Origin: Ditylenchus dipsaci
Taxonomy: Eukaryota > Nematoda > Chromadorea > Rhabditida > Anguinidae
Direction of reading: 5' to 3'
NCBI GenBank assembly: GCA_004194705.1
Contig: SADC01001256.1
Coordinates: 310,001 to 374,000, forward strand
DNA length: 64,000 nucleotides
Position 1 is the stretch's first letter, and the number at the start of each line of letters is the position of its first letter. A model generated the notes under the pieces. It saw only the letters and a program-made list of their open reading frames with translations, had not been told where the DNA came from and searched no databases. Below, piece after piece: positions 13,830 through 24,024 of the stretch. The translations under genes and the position numbers were made by a program.

Positions 13830-15830
13830 TTTAAGGTGATCATGAAAACTATAATCACCATCTCTATATAGTATTTAGCATGTGTGGGTGACGCTTTTTT
13901 TACTTCAGAGGCCAAAAATGAGACATAGACAGCAAATCACTTTTGTCGGTAATTTCACACTGTTCCCAGGAGGTCAGCTTTCGTTTGAAAAAAAAGAGAG
14001 CGACAAAAAAGTGAATTCTAGTAAGGGATATACATACTTTTATGAAGGTCAACTTTCATTGAAAAATTGAAAAAGTTTTGTTTAATTTTAAAATTTAAAA
14101 ATCAAAAATGGCAATTTTGTTGAGACGAAAGCTGTTTGCCGGTGTCGGTACGATTTCAATCGCTTGAAAATTTCGGTTTTACAATTGGCGAACAACTATT
14201 AATAAGTAAAAACACGATGAGGGCTCCAATTGGAGCCTACGCCCGTTGTATTAACATAAATATGGGGGACCAAGGCACTTTTCAATAAAAAACAACTGAG
14301 GAGATCAAGTCAAATCCCCCCGCCCATTGTCACATAGTGCCACCTTTGTGTCCAAGACTGATCGCCTGGAGAAGGTGTCCTCTTTAGTATGTATGCGACC
14401 AAACAACCATTTTCCTTAGATTTACTTTGATTTTGACTAAAAATGACACTTTTTTTGTTGATATTCATAGCTTCTCTCAGAATAATCAAAAAGAAGAAAT
14501 TGACCTATAAAATTGTAGCTATGAAATAGTGCTATAAAACTCATCAAAAATAACTAGCAAAAAAAAATCCTAAAATCTTAAATACGTTAACAAAACAATG
14601 CTTGATGCAACACTTTTTTCCACCCCCAGGAATGAGTGTCTTTGCAAATAGCATTGGTATGCTAACAAAAAATTATTCTTTTTTGGTATATTTGTGCTCA
14701 AAATGTAGCTGAGATTGCGAGCAATATTCTTGGTTAAAATTGTCGTAGAATGTTTCAAATTTGGAAAGCTACACAATGATTTTCAAAAAATATGTGCTTG
14801 ATGCAATACTTTTTTCCGCTACTGTAAACCGAGGGCTGAAAAAAAGGAACAAAAAGGAGAAGATACCTAAGGCCAAAGCGCAGGATGACAGCATCAACTG
14901 CAACTCCTCGTTAATCCAAATAAGCTGAGATCAGAGGTTTTTTTGTGGTCAAAAGCTAAAATTTGGTTTTAAGCAAAGAATTTAGCAAGCGTTAATTTTA
15001 TTTCTTTCGTGTCAAAAAGTCGTTTTGTTCACGCCAACTTTGCAGAAAAAAGACCCCTAAGGGCAGCTTTAGACGGAGAATCTGAATCTGGGCTCAGAAT
15101 TTGCTAACGGGCCTTTTAAGATAGGTTGTGATCACAGGTTTGCAAAAGTCCGGAAATTTCAAAATTTGGTTTAATTTCATTGCTACTGGGTCAAGTCTAG
15201 CAATTGCAAGAGAAGTATAGGCTTGTAATATGTCATTTAAAAGCTTTTGTCCTGCGCTACATTTTACTATAAAGGTTGTTTAAGATAACCAACAAGACTT
15301 GCGTTTTACAGCTCATTAAAAAAACAATTGTGCTTAAAAAAACGTTCGAAACATCCGGTTTCAAAAATCGCAAATTTAAACCTATTCAAGGGCTGATTAG
15401 CCAATTCTGCTGAGAAATTCGGATTCAGCGTTCAAAACTGCACCAGAATATACCACTCTTACAGGCCGTCTTTCTAGTGTTAAGGCGCTTTTTAACAAAA
15501 ATAATATGTATTTTTGGAGATAAAAATGTCATTAGTCAATCAGTTGTCAAGAATCACAATTCTAAAATAAGTTGACCCTTTGAACAGAAAAATTTTGACT
15601 CATTCTATTTTAGACTCATTCTATAGTTTTTACTTTTCGAGCGCTAAATTCTTTTCGAAACTAGGCATTTTCCAGGCCTCGACCCTCAAAAAATCTAAAA
15701 AAATCTAAGCGGTATTTTTTGGAGTAGCATACGGAGAACAGCTAAATTTCGGTGTACGGCTACCCAGATACAAGGTCACGCCCACTCATCGATATAAGGC
15801 CATTTTCGGCTGTTCCCAGGGTGCGTTTTT
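13830..15830. other. Intergenic, no gene seen
   Basis: No conserved coding sequence found. Reading frames at 13882-14070 and 14570-14776 show no family motif. Confidence 0.4.
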
Positions 15831-16777
15831 TAGATAATTTTGGGTACAGGCTGATTGGTCGCTGCAAAACTGGTCGTTTACAGAATTGGTCGTTTACAGA
15901 ATTGGTCGTTTACAGAATTGGTCGTTTACAGAATTGGTCGTTTACAGAATTGGTCGTTTGGGTGAGTTTAGGTGGGTACAGGCTGATTGGTCGCTGCAAA
16001 ACTGGTCGTTTACAGAATTGGTCGTTTACAGAATTGGTCGTTTACAGAATTGGTCGTTTACAGAATTGGTCGTTTGGGTGAGTTTAGGTGGGTACAGGCT
16101 GATTGGTCGCTGCAAAACTGGTCGTTTACAGAATTGGTCGTTTACAGAATTGGTCGTTTGCAAAAGCGTAACTTCTTTAGTTGGGGTTACAAATTAGAGT
16201 AACCCATAGTTGGGGTTAATAGCATGCCAAACATAGTTTCATCTCTGTCAATCATTCTCTCTCTGCCATCACATTGTTCAACGTCTTTCTACCTCATTTC
16301 ATTAAATCTCCATCACACTCAATTTAGAAGCACAATCAGCCAAAGACGCCCAAGATGAACCTGGACGACAACATCGACGACGAAGAATATGAGTCTGCAA
16401 GTCTAGGGGGGGGAGCTTTGAGTATTGAAAATTTTGTTATTGTTGTTATCGTGGACGGGGATAAAAGAGGCCATTTTTGTTTTATTGTTGATCCAGGGTT
16501 TTAAAATTTCTGTTTGCTCTATTCTTGACTTACACTATGCTTGATCTGGTATTGGTTGCTAATGATATCAAGGTCACCCGTTCATTCATTGATTACTTCT
16601 TGAAACGCCAATCCTGTAAACGATCAATTCTGTAAACGACCAATTCTGTAAACGACCAGTTTTGTGACGACCAATTCTGTAAACGACCAGTTTTGTGACG
16701 ACCAATTCTGTAAACGGCTAGTTTTGTAAACGACCAGTTTTGTAGCGACCAATCAGCCTGTACCCATAATTTTATAG
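15831..16777. repeat. Foldback element with tandem 16-bp unit
   Basis: The left end (AATTTTGGGTACAGGCTGAT) and right end (ATCAGCCTGTACCCATAATT) are complementary. The left arm contains three blocks, at about 15838, 15964 and 16085. Each block starts GGGTACAGGCTGATTGGTCG and continues with tandem ACAGAATTGGTCGTTT units (5, 4 and 2 or more). The right arm has the complement units (TCTGTAAACGACCAA). The centre 16170-16600 is unique sequence. The forward reading frames are products of the repeat. Confidence 0.85.
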
Positions 16778-17637
16778 CAGACAATACTGAAATTTAAACA
16801 ACAGATTAAGGCTCAGCGTGCACGATTTGCTTAAAAATTTACCAAATTCGAAATCACTCTCAAGACAACAAAGATTTCCATTTTACGTCAAAATCGACTT
16901 TTTAGAAACGAATCCGGTGTCAGAATCAAGAATTTCACTGAGAAGTTTGTAATAAAACTTCAAAAGCTGTTTGACCTATTCGAATCCGTCCTGTTCCTGT
17001 TTTTTTTTCAGCCAATGTGTTCATCTAAAAAAACTAGAACGACGCATTGAGAGTTGTCTGACTATTCGTACGTTAATGAATTGCCGAAAAATAGAAATGT
17101 TTCAGTGCCTATCTTGTAAAGCACAAAGTTCTGCTATATTCACAAAGCGATTTTTTCAATGCAAATAAGAAGGCCATTACAGCAGGGTTCTAAATGATTC
17201 TTTTTTCTAAAAAGGACAGTAAGCTAAAAAAGGACATTTTTAGCATTTAAAAGGGTCATTTTATTCATTTATCCATACTATTGCCACTTCAGGCAAAAAA
17301 CAAAAGATTTGACTTTTACAAAGTTACAAAGATTGCAGATCCCGAAAAAGGACAGATCTTAAAAAACCATTGGAACCCTGCATTAAAGTTAGGTACAGTC
17401 AAACCGGCTCTAGGTGAATTGAACCTCTACAAATTGAACCCCGGTAAATTGACCCTCCGGTAAATTGAACCTCCGGTAAATTGAACCTCGGTAAATTGAA
17501 CCTCAAAATTTGTCTTGAGAGGATTTTTTTATTCAAAAGATTTTTAACGCTGGTGTCATATGCACCTCTACCACCAGCCTTTAGCATGGGCTGTAGGAAA
17601 GGGAAAGGAATATTAAAAAGCCACTTGATCCATCTTA

Positions 17638-17815
17638 TTCAACCTCAATGGTCCAGATCCACTCTCAGTTATTCAGATCAACTCTTAATGATCCAGAACC
17701 ACCCTCAGTGGTTCAAGTCCACCCCAAATGGTCCAGATTGACCCTAAGGGTCCTTATACACTTTCACCAGTCCAGATCCACTACAGATAGTTTAGATCCA
17801 TCCTCAGTGGTCTTG
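17638..17815. repeat. Degenerate minisatellite, unit about 24 bp
   Basis: About seven imperfect units of TGGTCCAGATCCACTCTCAG with CA/TC-rich variation. No coding capacity is implied. Confidence 0.7.
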
Positions 17816-18010
17816 ATGTAACCTGGATGTAAAAAATCTTTTGGATGTCCTCTTGGTCCATTTGGGCGCCCAGTAAACAAAAATGCAGTCAACCCTCTCC
17901 GTTATAAAATTTTAAATTATTCATTTTTTGTCATGTGAGGAGCTTTTATAATTCAAATTGTCTTTCTATAATCCAACCGCAGTTCTACTGGATGATCCAT
18001 GCACTAATTA

Positions 18011-18325
18011 AACCAAGTGGTCGTCCACTTGAATTAAAAAAAAATTTTGTTTTTCATGTTCTAAAACCTATTTTCTGGACTATTTCGGTCATGCTTAAGA
18101 TGGTTTGATAGTAGCAAAATGCAGTTTTGTCGGGTATTTTTTGATTTTTGGGAAATAATTGGTTCCACCAAAACTCGATTGTAGCAAAACTCGAAAAATA
18201 GCCGAGAAAACGGCATTTTACCACTATCAGACCATCTTCAGCATGCCCGAATCAGTCCTGAAAACAGGTTTCGGGTTCCGAAAAAGTTAAGAAATTTTTT
18301 GATCAAGTGAACGACCACTTGGTTT
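18011..18325. repeat. Foldback element ending AACCAAGTGGTCG
   Basis: The ends AACCAAGTGGTCGTCCACTT and GAACGACCACTTGGTTTGG are complementary. The inner arms (ATTTCGGTCATGCTTAAGAT / CATCTTCAGCATGCCCGAAT) also match. Confidence 0.7.
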
Positions 18326-18713
18326 GGTTGGTTCAGACTAAAAAATTTAAATTCCTGCAAAATTTTTACTGAAAGTGAGAGTCAAAAAAGTCAATGGGTA
18401 CACTGAGAGTGCGAGTGCCAGCTGCATATTACCGCGTGGATACCCTAAGGATAGGAAACTACTCCAGAACTGGGGTTTCGGCTAAATGCAAAATTTTTGG
18501 ATACTGGAGGTGGATACCCATTTAGGAATGTGGTACCAGTGTGATTACATTACTCACCGTGAGAATAGGTGATCTCCTAAATAACAGTTTATGGCTCTTA
18601 CTCAAAAAAAGTAATATCTGCTTCCACCGGGATTTGAACCTGTAACCTCAAAAATTTGGAGGTGGAATTCACCAGGGGAGAGTTCACCGGACGGAGGATT
18701 TACCGCAGTGGAA

Positions 18714-18982
18714 TACCGTATTTTCTCTATTAAACGCCCGGGGCGTTTATTTTTTCAACCCTTGAAAAATCGAAAAAAAAAATTATTTCGATTTTGAGAT
18801 TTTTGGGTGCTCAACCAAAATCTGAAAAATGGAATCAGGTAAACTCGTGCTAATTAAGAAAACGCAAAAAACAGATTTGCAAAATTATTTTTTTGGGCTG
18901 AGATATAGGTCACTGAAGGGGGGCGTTTATTAGAGAGGGGGCGTTTATTGAAGAGGGGGCGTTTAATAGAGAAAATACGGTA
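18714..18982. repeat. TACCGTATTT-family MITE, copy 7
   Basis: 269 bp, ends TACCGTATTTTCTCTATTAA / TTAATAGAGAAAATACGGTA. The private word is TTAAACGCCC on the left, followed by GGGCGTTTATT; GGGCGTTTA recurs three times on the right. The core is intact. Confidence 0.92.
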
Positions 18983-19214
18983 TACGGACTTCCTTGAAAC
19001 ACGGTGACCTGGGCCTAGCAGACTATTTGAAAAATGAAAAATTTTCATGAAAAATTGAAAAAATGAAAATGAAAATTGAAAATGAAAATTCTGAAGCTGA
19101 CTATTGAAAAATTGAAAATGAAAAGTGAAAATGAAAAGTGAAAAATTTCCACTTTTCAAGCAGACTAAGCATTTTTCAATTTTTCATTTTCACTGAAATT
19201 TTCATTTTGCGCAT

Positions 19215-20135
19215 TACTGTACGGGGCTGTTTGGGGGGGGGAGGCTGTACCGAAAAAGGTAAAGAAATATTTGGTAAAAGGCACATTTGGTAAGAAAACT
19301 TTTTGGTAAAGGAACATTTGGTAAAAATTTTTTGGTAAAGGCATATTTGGTAAATTTTTTTTAGTAAGGCACTTTGTAGTTGTTTTTGTGTCAAAGACCT
19401 TCTTATTCCTACTTTTTCTTCTCTTTCCCTTTCTTTCTCCGGGTTTCTATATCTATTTCCTCCCATTATAATTCTTCTTAATTATCCTCATTTTTTCTAA
19501 CATAAAATAATGTGTTAGATTAGGTTTGTCAGGACAAAAATCAAAATTTCACCCACGAAAACCCCAAAACGTGTGGTGGTTAAATCCTGGTCAGGTGGAT
19601 GTCCACTTGGATGGCCTACAAAATTAAAATTTCTTTATAATAAAAAATAAACCATTTTTTCTTACTTAAAATTGTGTGAGGAATTCGGCTTGTTAAGACT
19701 AAAAGTACGATTTTACCTACCCAACTCCAAACCTGGGGTGGCTACCACATGGACAGGTTTATATCCAGGTAACTCCAGAGTAGGGGTTAATTCACCCCAA
19801 CGCCCTGAAAAGTCCTGGTCACTAGGTGCTTAACGGGTTCGGAGAGCATAAAGTGCTTTTAGATGATTGGAAAAACGTCTATTGCCTCCGAAAACGCTGT
19901 CTCTGTGACCAAAACAGCCAATAAGATCTATGGCCAAAAACAAGAACTCTATGACCAAAAAGATATACCAACCGAAAATATCCACGGAAAAAGTGCTTTA
20001 CCAAAAAGTTTTCTTACCACATGTGCCTTTACCAAAAGAAATTTCACCAAATATGCCTTTACCAAAAATTTTTTTTACCAAATATGCCTTTACCAAAAGA
20101 AATTTTTACCAAATGTGCCTTTTAGTTAAAACACC
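19215..20135. repeat. Foldback with TTTGGTAAAGGCA words
   Basis: The left arm 19250-19370 has about six units like GGTAAAGGCACATTTGGTAA; the right arm 20000-20125 has the complement TTACCAAATATGCCTTTACC. It lies inside the Harbinger-like element. Confidence 0.75.
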
Positions 20136-20199
20136 CTAGAACGAATAGCACTATTTTCACTGCTGTTATCACTGTCGCTTGCAGACATCGCCTGAAGTA

Positions 20200-20365
20200 G
20201 AAGCAAATAAAGCAATTTACTACTGGCACTAGTAAAGAATCCTTGTCCAAAATATGCCTTGGTCCCCCTGTTGTTTTTTTGTGAATGGCACAAGCTGTTT
20301 TTCACAAAAAACAACAGGGGACCAAGGCATATTTTGGACAAGGATTCTTTACTAGTGCCTTACTA
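20200..20365. repeat. Near-perfect hairpin, CTTGGTCCCCCTGTTG family
   Basis: Arms GGCACTAGTAAAGAATCCTT ... AAGGATTCTTTACTAGTGCC, about 70 bp each, around a short loop. The inner part is CCTTGGTCCCCCTGTTG and its complement. Confidence 0.85.
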
Positions 20366-20869
20366 CTTGTTCTATCACAAAAACACAAAATCTGAGCCCA
20401 AAATCGTGTTCAGCGCATAAAAATAGCCCCAGAATAAAGCTATGTAAAATTCTGAAAAATTGATGACGGGATGACCGGTCATCAATTTTTCATGAAAAAT
20501 TGAAAAAATTTTCACTTTTCACTTTTCAATTTTTCAATAGTCTGCTTGAAAATGAAAAAATTTTCAATTTTTCATTTTCACTTTTCATTTTCAATTTTTC
20601 AATTTTTCGAATATTAGTCTGCTTGAGAATTTTCACTTTTCAATTTTTCATTTTCAATTTTTCATTTTCACTTTTCAAATAGTCTGCTAGGCCCCTGGCA
20701 ACTGAACTGGAAAAAAATATCTCTTGAATAAAAAAAAATCCTCTCAAGACAAATTTTGAGGTTCAATTTACCGAGGTTCAATTTACCGGAGGTTCAATTT
20801 ACCGGAGGGTCGATTTACCGGGGTTCAATTTGTAGAGGTTCAATTTGTAGAGGTTCAATTTACCGCCGC

Positions 20870-21095
20870 CCGTCAAACCTCTATATAGTGACATCCCCAG
20901 AAGTTCGCTCCCGCCTAGGGTCCGACACTTTTTTAACGTAATTTTCGGAATCTTTTATCAATTCTGTTCTGACATTATAGTCCCAAATATCGTAAAGAAT
21001 CCGGTTTTGCAGCTCATTTTTAACGAATAAAAAAAGTCTGGGTTAAATAAGTGTCGGATCTTACGCGGGAACGAACTTTTAGAAGTATTGTGTAT
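20870..21095. repeat. TACAGTCGA-family foldback copy
   Basis: Left end GTCAAACCTCTATATAGTGA, followed by the core GCTCCCGCCTAGGGTCCGAC. The right arm has GTGTCGGATCTTACGCGGGA. The ends are eroded. It abuts the right arm of the large element 17396-20866. Confidence 0.65.
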
Positions 21096-21101
21096 TTCTA
21101 T

Positions 21102-21333
21102 TATGTATTTCTTAGAATAAGGCGACATGTCGCCTTATTTTTTAATCCTCCGAAAGTCGCATAAATTTTTATTAGATCTAGAAATTTGTAAATGAAAATC
21201 TAAAACCCTGAAGGCGCAACCTTTCGAGCTCGTACTAATTAAGAAAACGGATAAACAGCTTTGGAAAATATTTACTCCAGTCTGAGATATGGGTCCTCAA
21301 AGTAAGGGTGTCCCTATTAGAGGAAATAAAGTA
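21102..21333. repeat. TACCGTATTT-family MITE, copy 8 (decayed)
   Basis: The core is recognisable (gagctcgtactaattaag, tgagatatgggtcctcaaag). The private word AATAAGGCGACA forms a 24-nt palindrome with TGTCGCCTTATT on the left. The right word is no longer matched. The end sequences are mutated. Confidence 0.7.
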
Positions 21334-21402
21334 TTCTGGTTCATAAAATGTTTCTGCGTTCCTTTTCACTGTTTTTTTCTCTCTCTTAATGTAAACACAA
21401 AA

Positions 21403-21898
21403 ATGGACGATTTGAAGAGTTGTGAAAATAAACCAGAAAAAACCAAGGGAAAAGGCCATGTCGTAAAAAATATTGTAAATATTGAAAATATTTTTGAATT
21501 AAATTTTAAATTTTTATTCCCGCCATATGATGAATTTCAAGCCACAATAGGATTTGGAATATGGAAAAAGGTGAAAAAATGCCACAAAGATATAATCTCT
21601 GCGACGAAATGGTTCAAGGTGTCGAACTGCGTGTTTTATTTATTTTTTCAAAATGTTTTTAGCTATATTTTGTAGACAGCCCGGTGTTGCGATGTCATGC
21701 AAACCTGTGCAGAATAAAAAGTGGAATTAACCTCATCGATATCAGAATTGCAAAAGTCCTACGAAAATGGCATAAAAATCGAAATGTAATGGAAACTAAT
21801 CAAATTTTCAGGGGGCGCGGGGTTTCCCTTTCCATCCCACTTTTTGAAAGAAGTTTGCGATTCTGACATTTATGATGCTAATCCAACTTTTCATTCTG
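21403..21898 (+). CDS. Possible small gene, unknown protein
   Basis: An ATG at 21403 opens a 72-codon exon to 21618, ending at AAG/gtgtcg. It starts MDDLKSCENKPEKTKGKG and contains FGIWKKVKKCHKDIISATKW. A second stretch 21676-21790 reads SPVLRCHANLCRIKSGINL then RKWHKNRN. A third after TTTTCAG (21812-21898) reads DSDIYDANPTFHSALSTKYS before a stop. The join of exons 1 and 2 needs one extra base. I do not recognise the family. Composition is more protein-like than the surrounding repeats, but this remains uncertain. Confidence 0.35.
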
Positions 21899-22172
21899 CA
21901 TTGTCGACAAAATATAGCTAAAACATTTAAAAAAAACAAAGTTTGACACCTAAACCAGAGTGGCCCTAAAACTTGGCTTTAGTCAGGAAATAGCGACTTT
22001 TTTGCCTCGATCTCACCTCCCCGCGTTTATTAACTGTGCACGGGGTTTTTATCGAGTTGCGGTACGGGGTATAGTTTAGGCCTAATAATTCCCCAGTAAT
22101 TAAACCAAACCACATTCATCACTTTTTTTTTAAACAAACCTGCTTGATGTACATCTGTTTTACTTGCAGCAC

Positions 22173-22310
22173 CATTAGTGTCTGTTCCTGCTTTTCTATA
22201 TGCTGACCATGCTTTGCCGAACTATTTTTTTTCGGTTCTAAGGGATTACTAGCCGCAAAGCTTGCAGACACCAGAACGAAAAAGAAATAATGAAATTTCA
22301 TTTTTTTCAA
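22173..22310 (-). CDS. Possible secreted-protein first exon
   Basis: On the minus strand an ATG at 22310 begins a peptide with a strong signal-peptide pattern: MKKMKFHYFFFVLVSASFAA, then SNPLEPKK and a charged region rich in Lys, His and Gln. A donor-like CAA/gtaaaa follows. No downstream exon was found, so this may be spurious. Confidence 0.25.
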
Positions 22311-23399
22311 TCAAAATTTTTACTAATTTCAAGCAATATAAATAAAATTGTTTAGTAAAATAAAAAAGAATGATGAAAAGCCATTTCTGCCATTGCTTAA
22401 ATTCTAGCATGTCCCAAACCCCAGAGTGGAAAAGTTAGCTATGTCTATTTTTTATGCATGCTCTTTTTAGATTTCTCAACACTTTGCTTGGCATAAAGAA
22501 GCATACAAAAAATACATGCTCAACTAGGTCCGTTGCACTTGTCGATTTTGCAGATGTATACCTATTTTCTGAACATCTACCTTTTCGCAGCAAATCATCT
22601 TAATTTTGCAGTAAATTGTCTTAATTCTGCAGCGAATCGAGTATCGTTCGAATCTATCTAGCAGAAAATGACTTTTTGGACTTATTCGGTTTCGTTTTGA
22701 ATATCGGCAGAAATATTAACAATAATGGCTAAAAAGACATTATATACTAGACAGGATCGAATCATGGTCGATTTGCTGCAAAATTACTTGGATTTGCTGC
22801 AGAATTAAGATAATTTGCTGCAAAATTAAGACTTTTTGTTGCAAAAAAAGTTGGAGTTTTAAGAGTTTTTTTGTTGGAGCGGGGGGAGGAAGCTGTGAGC
22901 GGGGGGCAGTGGCGAGGGGTGCCCGAAAATAAAAAGTGTTGGAAAACGGTTGGTCAATTGTCAGACAATTACAATTTTGTCGAACAATTGTCGGACAATT
23001 GTCATGAACAATTGTCATCGGTCAAGCTTGTAAATAACCATATCTATAGTGAAGTATGATTGGATGTCGCCCCTTACAATAACCCTTTTCACAAAGACAT
23101 AACCAGGACCTTTATTATACGAGCACATTTCACACAAACTAGTACTAAGTGCCGTAGAATCACACAGACACTTAGACACACAGGCGTTCACTTGCACTTA
23201 TTCTGGAGCATTCTTTAGCAGGTCCACTTTCATCCCATCTTCAGGTCGCAGCAGGCACACAGCGCTTCGTCCATATTCTTGAAAGCCAGAGTGAGCATCA
23301 TGGAACCCAGAGGTCGGTACATCGTCACGGGTTGCGGTGATCCAGGCAGCAGCTGCAGCAATTCGACACGAAGGCAGAACATTTTAGTATTTGAAATGA

Positions 23400-23545
23400 G
23401 AAGGGGCGGATTCACATTCGAGACATTCGCATTTGGCCTAATTCGCATTTGCGAAATTCGCATTTTAGTCAAATTAGGCTGGAGTGCGAATTTCGGCCAA
23501 ACGCGAATGACTCGAATGCGGATCGGCCCCTTCTCTATGAAACGT
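23400..23545. repeat. Short MITE ending GAGAAGGGGC
   Basis: The ends GAGAAGGGGCGGATTC and GGATCGGCCCCTTCTC are complementary. The interior repeats ATTCGCATTTGGCC-like words on both strands. Again a word (ATTCGCA / TGCGAAT) is repeated near both ends. Confidence 0.7.
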
Positions 23546-24024
23546 GTGACTTGTAGAAAAAAGAAAATTTCGTATCACGTAAGAAGCCTTTTGGGCAGCA
23601 AAAAGGCAAGTAAATAAGACAAGTAAATAAAATTTGAGGCAAGTAAATGAAATTTTGGGGTGAAGTTTGATTTAAGGCAGAAAAGGGATCGAGAAATATC
23701 TGAACCACCTTTTTAGGGCACAAAAAGCAAAATCTTTGTAGTCAAAACAAAGAGCCCTTGAATATCGGAAGTGGAATCGTTAAAAGTTCTTTTAATCCAA
23801 AATACGTCGAGTAAACTACACGCTCTTTTTGAAAAGAAAGGTGTCTTATAATTTCACGATCATTTATTTTTTATCTATGTCTAAAAATGTATGAGAAAAT
23901 CACAAATCATAAACAACAGATACAACCACAAACCACCCTTTATATGTTTGCAATATAAATGTGTTTGCAATATGCAAAATATCTTTTTAAAACAGTTCAT
24001 TTATTTCATTATTAAAAAAGCAAA

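Larger units (their letters stand above)
19011..20695. mobile_element. Harbinger-like non-autonomous element, TIR GGGCCTAGCAGACTATTTGA
   Basis: The complementary ends GGGCCTAGCAGACTATTTGA (19011) and TCAAATAGTCTGCTAGGCCC (to about 20695) resemble the GGGCCTATTGCAACAG end of the complete Harbinger at 59729. Each end continues into tandem TGAAAATGAAAA or TTTTCATTTTCA words, parallel to the GAAAGTT words of the complete element. A clean 3-bp target duplication could not be assigned (CCT / CTG or CCT). It carries no transposase. Confidence 0.65.
17396..20866. mobile_element. Large TACAGTCAAACC element with GGTAAATTGAACC arms
   Basis: The left arm 17396-17560 starts TACAGTCAAACCGG and has about six GGTAAATTGAACCTCC units. 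It then runs through CTTGAGAGGATTTTTTTATT. The right arm 20710-20866 is the complement, in the same order. The typical right tip is missing: the arm runs directly into the element at 20870. The interior holds no transposase gene but contains further elements (17638, 18012, 18714, 19011, 19215, 20200), so it was a landing pad. Confidence 0.75.

Noticed and set aside
15838..16165. CRISPR-like array of evenly spaced repeats
   Set aside because: Units are contiguous with no unique spacers, the genome is eukaryotic, and the block is an arm of a foldback element.
15752..16202. Long reading frames of FTELVVYRIGRLQNW-type repeats in all forward frames
   Set aside because: They are forced by the 16-bp tandem unit, which has no stop in these frames. 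There is no start context, splice signal or family.
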